NCBI RefSeq assembly: GCF_033954835.1
Contig: NZ_CP121471.1
Coordinates: 2,970,501 to 3,034,500 of the forward strand
Source of the DNA: Thiorhodovibrio frisius
GTDB lineage: Bacteria > Pseudomonadota > Gammaproteobacteria > Chromatiales > Chromatiaceae
Reading direction: 5' to 3'
DNA: 64,000 nt
Positions within the stretch are counted from its first letter, which is position 1, and every line of letters starts with the position of its first letter. This document shows positions 1 through 8,405 of this stretch, in pieces. The notes beneath the pieces are model-generated. The model was not told the origin of the DNA. It was given only the letters and a program-made list of their open reading frames with translations, and ran no database searches. A program made the position numbers and the translations under genes.

Positions 1-666
1 CGCATCGTCACCGGTGATGACAGCGAGGAGCCGGCTCAGCCCAAGGGCAAGCCGCCGGAGCTCTGCCCTGGTTGCTCGCATCGCAATGTCTTTCATGCGC
101 TGCGCGAACTCGACTGCATCGTCGCCGGCGACATTGGCTGCTACACCCTCGGCGTGCTGCCACCCTTCTCGGCCATGGATACCTGCGTATGCATGGGCGC
201 GAGCATTACCACCGGACTCGGCCTGCGTCATGCGCTACCAGAGGTGCAGGCGCGCCGAGTGGTAAGCGTGATTGGTGATTCCACCTTCGTCCACTCGGGG
301 CTGACGGGCCTGGCCGAAATGGCCTACAACCCGCCGGAGACTGGGCATCTGGTGATGATTCTGGACAATGAGACCACCGCCATGACCGGCCAGCAGGAGC
401 ACCCAGGCACAGGCCGCTCTCTAAACCACGAGCGCGCGGACCGCATGGACTTCGAGGCCGTCGGGCGCGCATTGGGCATTGCCTATGTCGAGTTGATCGA
501 CGAGTCGGCCAAGAATGTCGATCTGAAGGCTCGCATCGCCGACTGCCTGGCGCGCAACGAGACCGCACTGATGATTGTGCGCCAGCCGTGCGTGCTGGCC
601 GCACCAAAAATCCGGCTCTATGAAAAAGCCGCCGACCAGCAATGCGCGGCAGCACCGGCGGGCTGA
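1..666 (+). CDS. iorA: Indolepyruvate ferredoxin oxidoreductase alpha subunit, C-terminal part (5' end outside window)
   Basis: The reading frame is open from base 1 and ends at TGA 664-666. It encodes the thiamine-diphosphate-binding C-terminal region of IorA: CPGCSHRN near residue 21, GDIGCYTLG, and DTCVCMGASIT followed by the VIGDSTFVHSG Mg/ThDP loop. IOR oxidatively decarboxylates arylpyruvates from aromatic amino acids to arylacetyl-CoA and reduces ferredoxin. The usual IorA ends in a ferredoxin-like domain with two CxxCxxC clusters. Here the frame stops soon after the MIVRQPC segment and no such clusters follow in any frame, so that module seems absent or encoded elsewhere. iorB follows after 93 bp, consistent with one transcript. 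Family assignment is strong; only the 5' part is missing. Confidence 0.93.
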   Translation, partial: RIVTGDDSEEPAQPKGKPPELCPGCSHRNVFHALRELDCIVAGDIGCYTLGVLPPFSAMDTCVCMGASITTGLGLRHALPEVQARRVVSVIGDSTFVHSGLTGLAEMAYNPPETGHLVMILDNETTAMTGQQEHPGTGRSLNHERADRMDFEAVGRALGIAYVELIDESAKNVDLKARIADCLARNETALMIVRQPCVLAAPKIRLYEKAADQQCAAAPAG

Positions 667-759
667 CCGGCAATTGAGATTGAGCTGGGCGTGCCAATTC
701 GCCCCCACGAGTTCTGAGGCGAATCCATTCGTCTCGACAGACTGACCACTCAGACACCC

Positions 760-1248
760 ATGCATAGCACCACCAACATCGTGATCGCCGGCCTCGGTGG
801 CCAGGGCATCATCACCGCCTCAGACATTCTTGCCGAGGCGGCTTTCCGCGCCGGCTTCGACGTAAAAAAGAGCGAGCTGCACGGCATGAGTCAGCGCGGC
901 GGTTCAGTGACCAGCGACGTGCGCTTCGGCGAGCGGGTATTGAGTCCCATGGTCCCCGCAGGCCAGGCTGACGTGCTGCTTGTGCTGGAGCCTTCGCAGG
1001 TTGAGATCAACCGCCCGCTGATGCGTGCCGATGGCGTGCTGTTGACAACGGACGTCATTCCACCCGACGCACTTAAAAACAAAAAGAGCCTGAATGTCGC
1101 CATGCTCGGCGCCCTGTCGAGCGTGCTGGAGATCGCCGAGACCCACTGGCTCGCGGCCGTTCATGCGCACCTAGCTGAGAAGCTGCACCGCCTAAATGAC
1201 GAGGCCTTCGCGCTCGGGCGTCGGGCCAGCGCTTCGATGCCTGGCTGA
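760..1248 (+). CDS. iorB: Indolepyruvate ferredoxin oxidoreductase beta subunit
   Basis: A protein of 162 residues that partners IorA in ferredoxin-dependent arylpyruvate oxidation. The gamma-domain signatures are clear: IAGLGGQGI near the N-terminus, then KKSELHGMSQRGGSV, and LNVAMLGAL in the C-terminal third. It is shorter than the usual ~190-200 residues. The shortfall lies between the IPPDAL segment and LNVAMLG, where relatives carry roughly 30 extra residues; the frame is intact, so this is a compact variant rather than a broken gene. The gene lies directly downstream of iorA and 66 bp before an arylacetate-CoA ligase gene. Confidence 0.92.
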   Translation: MHSTTNIVIAGLGGQGIITASDILAEAAFRAGFDVKKSELHGMSQRGGSVTSDVRFGERVLSPMVPAGQADVLLVLEPSQVEINRPLMRADGVLLTTDVIPPDALKNKKSLNVAMLGALSSVLEIAETHWLAAVHAHLAEKLHRLNDEAFALGRRASASMPG

Positions 1249-1314
1249 GCTGCTACACGGTTTTTTTTTGCCCGCGCGCTCCAAAATCGACGACGAGACA
1301 AAAGAGGAAAACGA

Positions 1315-2649
1315 ATGCTCAACGCGCTCTGGAACGACGATGCTGGCGGTTTTCACCCGGCCAGCGCACCGGATTTTCTGCCCGAAAAGCGCCTGAAGGA
1401 GGTCCAGCTCCGTCGCCTGCGCGCGGTTGTCAGCCGCGCTTACGAGCGAGTAGAGCTGTTTCGTACCCGGTTGCAAGAACGCAAGCTGACGCCTGAGAGT
1501 ATTCGCAGCCTCGAGGATATCGAGCAACTGCCCTTTATGGTCAAGACCGACCTGCGCGACACCTACCCCTTCGGGCTCTTCGCCAGCCCCATGTCCGATA
1601 TCGTGCGGTTGCATGCGTCCTCGGGTACCACGGGCAAACCCATCGTGGTAGCCTATACGCAGGCGGACGTTGAGGTCTGGGCCGAGGTGATGACCCGCAC
1701 CTTCGCCTCCTGCGGATTACACCGCGGCGATATTCTGCAAAATGCCTTTGGCTATGGACTCTTCACCGGTGGCCTGGGCGCGCACTATGGCGCCGAGACC
1801 TTGGGCGCCACCGTAATCCCCATCTCCGGTGGCAATACCGACCGCCAGATCATGGTGATGCGCGACTTTGGCGTTACCGCACTCTGCTGCACCCCGAGCT
1901 ATTTCACCTATCTGGTCGAGCGCGCCGCCGAGCTCGACGCCGATCTGCGCGACATGCCAGTCAAAGTAGGCATCTTCGGCGCCGAGCCCTGGTCGGACGC
2001 CATGCGCACGCGCATCGAGGAAGCCGCCAACATCAAGGCCTACGACATCTATGGCCTGTCGGAAATCATCGGCCCCGGCGTGGCGAGCGAATGCGAGGCT
2101 CAGAATGGCCTGCATGTGTTCGAGGACCACTTCTACCCCGAGATCATCGACCCCGACAGCGGCCAAGTGCTGCCCGATGGCGAGGAAGGCGAGCTGGTCA
2201 TCACCACGCTGAGCAAAAAGGCCATGCCGGTGATCCGCTATCGCACGCGCGATATCACCCGCATCATCCCCGAGCCCTGTACCTGCGGGCGCAGCATCCG
2301 GCGTATTCGCCGCATCGGTCGGCGCTCGGACGACATGATCATTCTGCGCGGGGTGAATGTGTACCCCAGCCAGGTGGAGGCGGCACTGCTCGCGGTTGAG
2401 GGCACCCTGCCGCATTATCAGATCATCCTGACCCGCGAGCAGGGACTGGATCAGATGACGGTTGAGGTAGAGGTCACGCCCGAGGTCTTCAGCGACGAGA
2501 TTCGCGCCATGGAGCAGGTCCGCTCGCGCCTGGCCCAAGCCATTGAGCGCATCATCGGCATCCGCGTCACCCTGCGCCTGGTCGAGCCGCGCAGTATCGA
2601 GCGCAGCCAGGGCAAGGCCAAGCGGGTGATCGACCGACGCGGGGACTGA
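1315..2649 (+). CDS. paaK: Phenylacetate-CoA ligase (first copy)
   Basis: An adenylate-forming ligase of 444 residues, the usual length of PaaK. It activates phenylacetate or related arylacetates to CoA thioesters with ATP; run in reverse beside IOR it could make ATP from arylacetyl-CoA. The phosphate-binding loop SSGTTGKP is at residues 102-109, the adenylate motif AYDIYGLSE at about 242-250, the C-terminal hinge includes GRRSDDMIILRGVN, and the catalytic-type Lys is in SQGKAKRVIDRR. A CxCG pair near residue 322 is typical of anaerobic PaaK homologues. The gene is followed by an ACT-domain gene and a second ligase, an arrangement known from IOR clusters of anaerobes. Aryl substrate specificity is inferred from context. 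Confidence 0.93.
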   Translation: MLNALWNDDAGGFHPASAPDFLPEKRLKEVQLRRLRAVVSRAYERVELFRTRLQERKLTPESIRSLEDIEQLPFMVKTDLRDTYPFGLFASPMSDIVRLHASSGTTGKPIVVAYTQADVEVWAEVMTRTFASCGLHRGDILQNAFGYGLFTGGLGAHYGAETLGATVIPISGGNTDRQIMVMRDFGVTALCCTPSYFTYLVERAAELDADLRDMPVKVGIFGAEPWSDAMRTRIEEAANIKAYDIYGLSEIIGPGVASECEAQNGLHVFEDHFYPEIIDPDSGQVLPDGEEGELVITTLSKKAMPVIRYRTRDITRIIPEPCTCGRSIRRIRRIGRRSDDMIILRGVNVYPSQVEAALLAVEGTLPHYQIILTREQGLDQMTVEVEVTPEVFSDEIRAMEQVRSRLAQAIERIIGIRVTLRLVEPRSIERSQGKAKRVIDRRGD

Positions 2650-2728
2650 TCGACCTGGGCTTGTTTCACCGCGCAACAGCCCAATCGGGCGAGACATCTT
2701 TCACCGCGACCACTTTCGGAATCTCACC

Positions 2729-3166
2729 ATGAAACTGCAACAACTCTCGCTGTTTCTCGAAAACCGCCCCGGACGGCTGGATGCGCCGCTTGAGGCCATT
2801 GCCGCCGCCGGCATCAATATCCTCACGCTGTCGCTCGCCGACACCGCGCAGTTCGGCATCCTGCGGCTCATCGTGCGCGACTGGGACAAGGCCAAGCAGG
2901 TGCTGGAAGACGGCGGCTGGGTGGTCAACCTGACCGAAGTCGTCGCCGTGGATGTCGAAGACCGGCCCGGCGGACTGGCCGAAGTGCTCAAGGTGCTGGA
3001 TCAGGCTGGCGTCAATATCGAATACATGTACGCCTTCTCCTCCTACCGGCCTGACAAGGCGATTCTGATTTTCCGCTTCGAGGACCCCGATCAAGCGGTG
3101 AAGGTGCTGCTCGACCAGGGCATTCGCGCGCTCGACGGCGACGAGCTGATTCATGCCGACGGCTGA
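2729..3166 (+). CDS. Tandem ACT-domain protein
   Basis: A protein of 145 residues made of two ACT repeats: residues ~1-70 start KLQQLSLFLENRPGRL, and residues ~72-140 start VDVEDRPGGLAEVL. ACT domains bind small effectors, usually amino acids. Lying between two arylacetate-CoA ligase genes downstream of iorAB, it probably senses an aromatic amino acid and modulates the ligase or oxidoreductase. That role is inference, since no DNA-binding or catalytic domain is present. Its stop codon overlaps the start of the next gene by 14 bp, suggesting translational coupling. Confidence 0.88.
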   Translation: MKLQQLSLFLENRPGRLDAPLEAIAAAGINILTLSLADTAQFGILRLIVRDWDKAKQVLEDGGWVVNLTEVVAVDVEDRPGGLAEVLKVLDQAGVNIEYMYAFSSYRPDKAILIFRFEDPDQAVKVLLDQGIRALDGDELIHADG

Positions 3167-4529
3167 GTGCATGCAAGACAGCTCCCCCGCTTCCCACACC
3201 GCGATCTGGGACACCGAAGCCGAAACCCTCCCGACCCCGCAGCGCCAAGCGCTGCAGCTCGAGCGCCTGCAAGCGCTCGTCGCGCGCATCGGGCAGGTGC
3301 CTTTCTACCGCAGTCATTTCCTGCGCCACGACATCAGCCCGGCGCGCATCCGCACCCTTGATGATCTGCACCGCCTGCCCTTCACCACCAAGGAGGATCT
3401 GCGCCGGCATCACCCATTCGGCTTCCTGACCGTGCCGCGCAGCGACGTTGCGCGCATTCACGGCTCCTCAGGCACCACGGGCACGCCAACCTTTGTCGCC
3501 TACACCAAGAAGGATCTCACGCTCTGGGCTGATCTGTGCGCGCGCTTTCTGGTCGCAGGTGGGCTGCAGCCACAGCACACGGTGCAGGTCGCCTTTGGCT
3601 ACGGACTCTTCACCGGCGGCTTTGGTCTGCACTATGGCATCGAGCGCGTCGGCGCGGCCATTATCCCCGCCGCCGCTGGCAACACCCGCCGCCAGCTCAC
3701 CATCATGCGCGAGCTTAACCCCGAAGTACTCATCTGCACCCCGAGCTATGCGCTCACCATCGCCGACGGCGCGCGCGAACTCGGCATCGACCCGCGCAGC
3801 CTACCCATTCGCTTCGGCCACTTCGGCGGCGAGCCCTGGACCGAAGACCTGCGCCTGGAGATCGAACAACAGCTCGACATCCAGGCGTTTAATAACTATG
3901 GCCTGTCGGAAGTCATAGGCCCCGGCGTCAGCGGCGAATGCAGCGAGCGCACCGGCATGCACATCCAGGACGATCATTTTCTTGTTGAATGCCTGGACTC
4001 GGAGACGCTGGAGCCCGTGCCCGAGGGCGAGCCCGGCGAACTGGTCATCACCTCCCTGACACGCGAGGCCATGCCGCTGCTGCGCTACCGCACCCGCGAC
4101 ATCGCGCGGCTGTATCGCGACCCCTGCCCCTGCGGCCGCACCAGCCTGCGCATGAGCCGCGTGACCGGGCGCAGCGACGACATGCTGATCATCCGCGGCG
4201 TGAATCTCTTCCCGTCGCAAATCGAGGAAGCCCTGCTGCGGGTCGAGGGCACCACAGCGCATTATCTGATTGAGGTCGACCGCCCCGGCACCCCAGGCAG
4301 ATCGATGGATGAGCTGACGGTGAAGGTAGAAATCCACCGCGAGATGTTCTCCGACCGCATGGACCGCATGCAAGCGCTGCGCGAGCGGATCGGCTCGGAA
4401 ATCCATGCCATTGCCGGGATTCGCGCCCGCGTCGAGCTGGTCGAGCCGCGCAGCCTGGAGCGCTTCGTCGGCAAGGCCAAGCGGGTCATCGACAGACGCA
4501 ACCTCAACGACGGCCCAAAGGCTCCTTAA
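3153..4529 (+). CDS. paaK: Phenylacetate-CoA ligase (second copy)
   Basis: A protein of 458 residues and a clear paralogue of the ligase at 1315-2649, with the same motif order: SSGTTGTP loop, AFNNYGLSEVIGPG, CPCGRTSLR, GRSDDMLIIRGVNLFPSQ and the terminal Lys in VGKAKRVIDRR. It belongs to the adenylate-forming family that produces arylacyl-CoA. Two copies flanking an ACT gene may divide substrates, for example phenylacetate and indoleacetate or 4-hydroxyphenylacetate. The start overlaps the ACT gene by 14 bp. The N-terminus differs from copy one, so this is not a recent duplication. Confidence 0.92.
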   Translation: MPTAECMQDSSPASHTAIWDTEAETLPTPQRQALQLERLQALVARIGQVPFYRSHFLRHDISPARIRTLDDLHRLPFTTKEDLRRHHPFGFLTVPRSDVARIHGSSGTTGTPTFVAYTKKDLTLWADLCARFLVAGGLQPQHTVQVAFGYGLFTGGFGLHYGIERVGAAIIPAAAGNTRRQLTIMRELNPEVLICTPSYALTIADGARELGIDPRSLPIRFGHFGGEPWTEDLRLEIEQQLDIQAFNNYGLSEVIGPGVSGECSERTGMHIQDDHFLVECLDSETLEPVPEGEPGELVITSLTREAMPLLRYRTRDIARLYRDPCPCGRTSLRMSRVTGRSDDMLIIRGVNLFPSQIEEALLRVEGTTAHYLIEVDRPGTPGRSMDELTVKVEIHREMFSDRMDRMQALRERIGSEIHAIAGIRARVELVEPRSLERFVGKAKRVIDRRNLNDGPKAP

Positions 4530-4560
4530 TCCCTTCTGATTTCAGCAGAGGACCGACAGC

Positions 4561-4992
4561 ATGGATGAATCCCTTGTGCGCAAGTATTTCAGCGGCGACC
4601 GTTTCGCTGAATATCTTGGCATTGAGCTACTTGAGGTGAGGCCCGGGCGCGCCCGCGCCAAGCTTGCGATTGACGAGCGCCACTTAAACGGCGTCGGCAT
4701 CGTGCATGGTGGCGCAATTTTCGCGCTAGCCGATCTGGCCTTTGCCGTCGCCTCCAACTCCCACGGCCAGATCGCGCTCGGCATCAACGTGTCCATCGCA
4801 TACCACAAGGGCGTCAGCTCCGGCACCTTGTATGCTGACGCCGAGGAGATCGCCTTCAACCCCAAGCTCGCGACCTATCAGATTCGCATCTCCAACGAGC
4901 AGGACGAGACCCTTGCCAGTTTCCAGGGCACCGTCTATCGCAAGCGCGAAACCCTCGATCAGATTGTCCACGCGGCTGACGCAGCAAACTGA
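4561..4992 (+). CDS. PaaI-type hot-dog thioesterase
   Basis: A protein of 143 residues with the hot-dog thioesterase signature of the PaaI family: the LNGVGIVHGGAIFALADLAF segment (residues ~41-60) carries the conserved HGG loop and helix. It probably hydrolyses arylacyl-CoA thioesters that build up when the pathway stalls. It starts 31 bp after the second ligase, so it likely closes the iorAB-paaK-ACT-paaK operon. A short perfect palindrome (4993-5006) directly follows the stop codon and may end or attenuate the transcript. Confidence 0.88.
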   Translation: MDESLVRKYFSGDRFAEYLGIELLEVRPGRARAKLAIDERHLNGVGIVHGGAIFALADLAFAVASNSHGQIALGINVSIAYHKGVSSGTLYADAEEIAFNPKLATYQIRISNEQDETLASFQGTVYRKRETLDQIVHAADAAN

Positions 4993-5026
4993 GCAGCCAA
5001 GGCTGCCTCGATCACCCCCCCACGCT

Positions 5027-5041
5027 TGGCACATTTTTTGT
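5027..5041 (+). promoter_or_regulatory. Probable sigma-54 (-24/-12) promoter of amtB
   Basis: TGGCAC, five bases, then TTGT matches the RpoN consensus TGGCAC-N5-TTGC with one difference. The element ends 49 bp before the amtB start codon, which is a plausible leader length. Sigma-54 control through NtrC is the established regulation of amtB in proteobacteria. NtrC-binding sites were not identified. Confidence 0.65.
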
Positions 5042-5090
5042 TCTCTCGCTTGCGCTCCCCGCACAATAACTGAACAACCGGAGGTCCATC

Positions 5091-6296
5091 ATGGAGCAAC
5101 TGCAAACCGGCACCGATGTGCTCTTCCTGCTGATCGGCGCCGTCATGGTGCTCGCCATGCACGCTGGGTTCGCGTTTCTTGAAGTCGGCACCGTACGCGC
5201 CAAGAACCAGGTCAATGCGCTCGCGAAGATCCTGAGCGACTTTTCGATCTCTACGATCGCCTACTTCTTTGTCGGATTTATGATCGCTTATGGCGTTAAT
5301 TTTTTTCAAGACGCCAGCACCTTGCAGGACAAGAACGGTTATGAATTGGTCAAGTTCTTCTTCCTGCTGACCTTCGCCGCCGCCATTCCGGCCATCATCT
5401 CAGGTGGCATCGCCGAGCGCGCACGCTTCTACCCGCAGTTGATTGCCTCTTTCGTGATCGTCAGTCTGATTTATCCGTTTTTCGAAGGCATCGTCTGGAA
5501 CGGTAACCTGGGCGTTCAGGGGCTAATCGAGCAATGGTTCGGCGCACCATTTCATGACTTCGCAGGCTCCATTGTGGTGCATGCGATGGGCGGCTGGATT
5601 GCTCTCGCCGCCGTGCTGCTGCTCGGCCCGCGCTCCGGGCGCTACCGCAGCGATGGGAGCATCACCGCGCATCCGCCCTCGTCCATCCCTTTCCTGTCGC
5701 TCGGCGCCTGGACGCTGACCGTGGGCTGGTTTGGCTTTAATGTGATGTCCGCGCAGAGCGTCGAGGCAGTCAGCGGTCTGGTTGCGGTCAATTCCTTGAT
5801 GGCTATGGTCGGCGGCGTACTCGCGGCCCTGGTCGTCGGCAAGAATGATCCGGGCTTCCTGCACAACGGCCCGCTCGCCGGTCTGGTCGCTGTCTGCGCC
5901 GGCTCCGACCTAATGCACCCTCTTGGTGCATTGGTGGTGGGTGCGGTGGCCGGCACGCTCTTTGTCGTCACCTTCACCCTCACCCAGAACAAATGGAAAA
6001 TCGATGACGTGCTCGGCGTCTGGCCACTGCATGGCCTGTGCGGCCTGTGGGGTGGGATTGCCGCCGGCATCTTTGGGCTCAAAGCCTTAGGCGGCATGGG
6101 TGGCGTGAGCTTCGTCGCCCAACTCGTCGGCAGCCTACTTGGAGTTATCATCGCGCTGGCCGGCGGTTTCACCGTCTATGGCATCCTCAAGGTCACCCTC
6201 GGGCTGCGCCTGAGCGAAGAAGAGGAATACCAGGGCGCCGACCTCAGCATCCATCGCATCACCGCCGAGCCGGACTACAATCGCGGCGAAGTCTGA
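5091..6296 (+). CDS. amtB: Ammonium transporter
   Basis: A polytopic membrane protein of 401 residues from the Amt/Mep/Rh family, which moves ammonium across the inner membrane. The pore signature is present: HDFAGSIVVHAMGG holds the conserved Asp and first pore His, and WPLHGLCGLWGG holds the second pore His. An SD sequence (GGAGG) lies 8 bp before ATG 5091. Eleven hydrophobic stretches can be read. The PII gene glnK that often accompanies amtB is not next to it here; the downstream gene is a hypothetical membrane-anchored protein. The sigma-54-type promoter upstream implies induction under nitrogen limitation. Confidence 0.95.
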   Translation: MEQLQTGTDVLFLLIGAVMVLAMHAGFAFLEVGTVRAKNQVNALAKILSDFSISTIAYFFVGFMIAYGVNFFQDASTLQDKNGYELVKFFFLLTFAAAIPAIISGGIAERARFYPQLIASFVIVSLIYPFFEGIVWNGNLGVQGLIEQWFGAPFHDFAGSIVVHAMGGWIALAAVLLLGPRSGRYRSDGSITAHPPSSIPFLSLGAWTLTVGWFGFNVMSAQSVEAVSGLVAVNSLMAMVGGVLAALVVGKNDPGFLHNGPLAGLVAVCAGSDLMHPLGALVVGAVAGTLFVVTFTLTQNKWKIDDVLGVWPLHGLCGLWGGIAAGIFGLKALGGMGGVSFVAQLVGSLLGVIIALAGGFTVYGILKVTLGLRLSEEEEYQGADLSIHRITAEPDYNRGEV

Positions 6297-6356
6297 CAGC
6301 CACGCCAGTCGGCCTCGATCGTACTACCTCCACCAGTGCCGCCCGGAGAAAGCAAG

Positions 6357-7433
6357 ATGCCCCCAAAGCAACAAAAATCCGTCGCCCTGATCCTTGCCGC
6401 CATCGGCCTGATTCTGACCATCGCCGGCCCGCTGATTCCCGGTGGCGAACGGCTCGTGCGCAATAGCCCGGCCTACACAGGTCATGTAACCTATCTCTCC
6501 GCCGGCAGTCTCGCTGCGGACGGGGGCCAAAGCCTGCCTATGCTCGCCGGCACCTCGGCCGGCGAGATCTGGCAGTATCGGGGCGGCCTGTGGCAGCACC
6601 TGCCGCTCGACTTCGGCGAACACCCCATTACCACCATTCTCGGCAATCCGGCGGACAGCCCGGTCGGCACCGCCGGTGGCATCTACAATCCGCCACCCGG
6701 CATCGCTTTCAGCGGGCGCGTGGGCGATCTGATGCAAACCCCCGCGGGGCTGGTCGTCGGTAATGAAGAGGGCATCCATCTACTCGGTGCCAACGGCAAT
6801 CGGCTCATCAACAGCGGCATGAATGTCTATCGCTTTGTCACTCAGACCATTGATGACCAGCTCTACCTGCACGCCGGCACGGTCGGCGCTGGGGTGCATA
6901 GCACCAGCTCAGATGATATTGCCAAAGACTGGCCGGCCAACAACGCCGGGCTGCCGGCGGATGCCTATATTTACAGCTTGGCAGTCACCGGAGGCGGCAA
7001 ACTGATCGCAGGCACCAAAACCGGGCTCTTCTGGCAATCGCGACCCGGGGAGACCTGGCACCCGCTTGATGCCAAGCATGGCGACACCCGGGCGCTATCG
7101 CTCTACCTGGCACCCGCCAGCAAAAAGCGCTCGCACCGCCTGTGGATCGGCACCGACAACCACCTACTGCATGCCGATCTGGTCGAAACCCCCGAATATC
7201 TGCGCGTGGCCGCCCCCGCCATGGCTGTCTATCAACCCGAGGGCGCCCTGCCCTTCGGCATCAGCTGGATTCGCCCGACACCCAAGGGCGTCATGATCAG
7301 CGCCGGGACTGTTTATCAGTGGGGCCCGGTGCGCCTGCCTGGCTGGTACTGGATATCCATCGGCGGCATTGTGCTGCTGCTGATCGCAGGCTGGATGCTA
7401 CCGAGCCGGGCAGAAAACAACGCACCAATGTAA
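6357..7433 (+). CDS. Membrane-anchored hypothetical protein with repeated beta-type core
   Basis: The frame opens at GTG 6336, but ATG 6357 is preceded by GGAG at good spacing and gives a sensible N-terminus, so 358 residues are taken. A transmembrane helix at residues ~9-25 (VALILAAIGLILTIAGPLI) and another at the C-terminus (ISIGGIVLLLIAGWML) bracket a soluble region of about 300 residues. The soluble region is rich in short Gly/Asp-turn repeats such as GTSAGEIW, GTAGGIYN and GTKTGLFW, resembling a beta-propeller. A periplasmic location with two anchors is likely. It follows amtB by 60 bp. No function is recognised. Confidence 0.7.
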   Translation: MPPKQQKSVALILAAIGLILTIAGPLIPGGERLVRNSPAYTGHVTYLSAGSLAADGGQSLPMLAGTSAGEIWQYRGGLWQHLPLDFGEHPITTILGNPADSPVGTAGGIYNPPPGIAFSGRVGDLMQTPAGLVVGNEEGIHLLGANGNRLINSGMNVYRFVTQTIDDQLYLHAGTVGAGVHSTSSDDIAKDWPANNAGLPADAYIYSLAVTGGGKLIAGTKTGLFWQSRPGETWHPLDAKHGDTRALSLYLAPASKKRSHRLWIGTDNHLLHADLVETPEYLRVAAPAMAVYQPEGALPFGISWIRPTPKGVMISAGTVYQWGPVRLPGWYWISIGGIVLLLIAGWMLPSRAENNAPM

Positions 7434-7548
7434 AGACGCCCAAGTCTCTGGTCGCGATCCTGAGTCCTTATCCTCGCGTCCTTGCAACCTGACCGCAACC
7501 TCTGTCGCTAGTCGCCACAGCGCCAAGCGCAGGCTATACTCAGAGGGC

Positions 7549-7576
7549 ATCCTCTCCCGGCCACGCCGGAGAGGAT
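7549..7576. other. Inverted repeat between the hypothetical gene and the CheX-like gene
   Basis: A long stem, ATCCTCTCC pairing with GGAGAGGAT and extended by CGG/CCG around a short loop, lies 123 bp before the CheX-like gene. It has no T-tract, so it is not a canonical terminator. It could be a transcript-end hairpin or a 5' leader structure. The rest of the 266-bp gap shows no gene. Confidence 0.4.
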
Positions 7577-7699
7577 ATTCGGTTCTCAGCTTCGTTTCGC
7601 ACTGCCCTGCCCCTTTTTGCATGGACGAGTCTCGACGTGGCCTGAGTTTGCCGCGGTTTTCATTCGCAACCGCCCACCCTGCTGCCCGAGGCCCACGCC

Positions 7700-8374
7700 A
7701 TGGCAAGACCCAAAATCATCTCGACCGAAGCCATTCTGGCCATGCTCTGCTCATCGGTCACCAAGGTGCTGTCCGCCGCCACCAACACCGGCATCAGCTA
7801 CTCGCCCATGGTGCAGAAAATCACCCGCACCTGCCTGCGCCCGGACATCGGCTGCTTCGTGCTCTTCGACGGGGGCTTTTCCGGCCTGGTGGTGATTAAC
7901 TTCTCGGCCGATTCGGCCATGGAGATTTACCGCGCCTACATGATGCACATGGGCATGCCGGAATCGGAACTCGCCACCCAGCATACCTCAGAGGAAGTCG
8001 GCAACATGCTCGGCGAGCTGATGAACCAGATCGTTGGCGACTTCACCGGCAACGTCGGCCATGAGCTGTTGGTCTCCATCACCCAAAACCAACCCAAAAT
8101 GCTCACCATCAACAAGGAGGTCATGGTCAGCATCGACACCAACCTCGACCGTCCCCAGGCCCGGCGCGTTGCCTTCAAGACCAAGGAGAACAAGATGTTC
8201 TACCTGGAGCTGGCCATGGACAAGACCGAGTTCATCAAGTTGCATGAATTCGAGCGCGAGGAGAACGACCCCGACCGCATCCTGGCAGAACAGAACAATG
8301 GCAGCGCCGGCAAGGACGCCGCCAGTGCTCAGTCTGAGATGGATAACGCCCTGTTCGACGAACTGGGTATCTGA
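7700..8374 (+). CDS. CheX/CheC-like protein (DUF3334-type)
   Basis: A soluble protein of 224 residues. The first ~170 residues resemble the CheC/CheX/FliY fold: the segment EEVGNMLGELMNQIVGDF (residues ~95-112) is the E-x3-N helix that in CheX/CheC carries phosphatase residues for CheY-P. It also resembles an uncharacterised family (DUF3334). The C-terminal tail is acidic and Asn/Ala-rich and ends in DNALFDELGI, reminiscent of a docking peptide. A role in chemotaxis-like signalling or dephosphorylation of a receiver is inferred from fold only; no chemotaxis genes are adjacent. Confidence 0.72.
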   Translation: MARPKIISTEAILAMLCSSVTKVLSAATNTGISYSPMVQKITRTCLRPDIGCFVLFDGGFSGLVVINFSADSAMEIYRAYMMHMGMPESELATQHTSEEVGNMLGELMNQIVGDFTGNVGHELLVSITQNQPKMLTINKEVMVSIDTNLDRPQARRVAFKTKENKMFYLELAMDKTEFIKLHEFEREENDPDRILAEQNNGSAGKDAASAQSEMDNALFDELGI

Positions 8375-8405
8375 GAGGCGCTCCAGCCGCCAAACAGACC
8401 AACAA

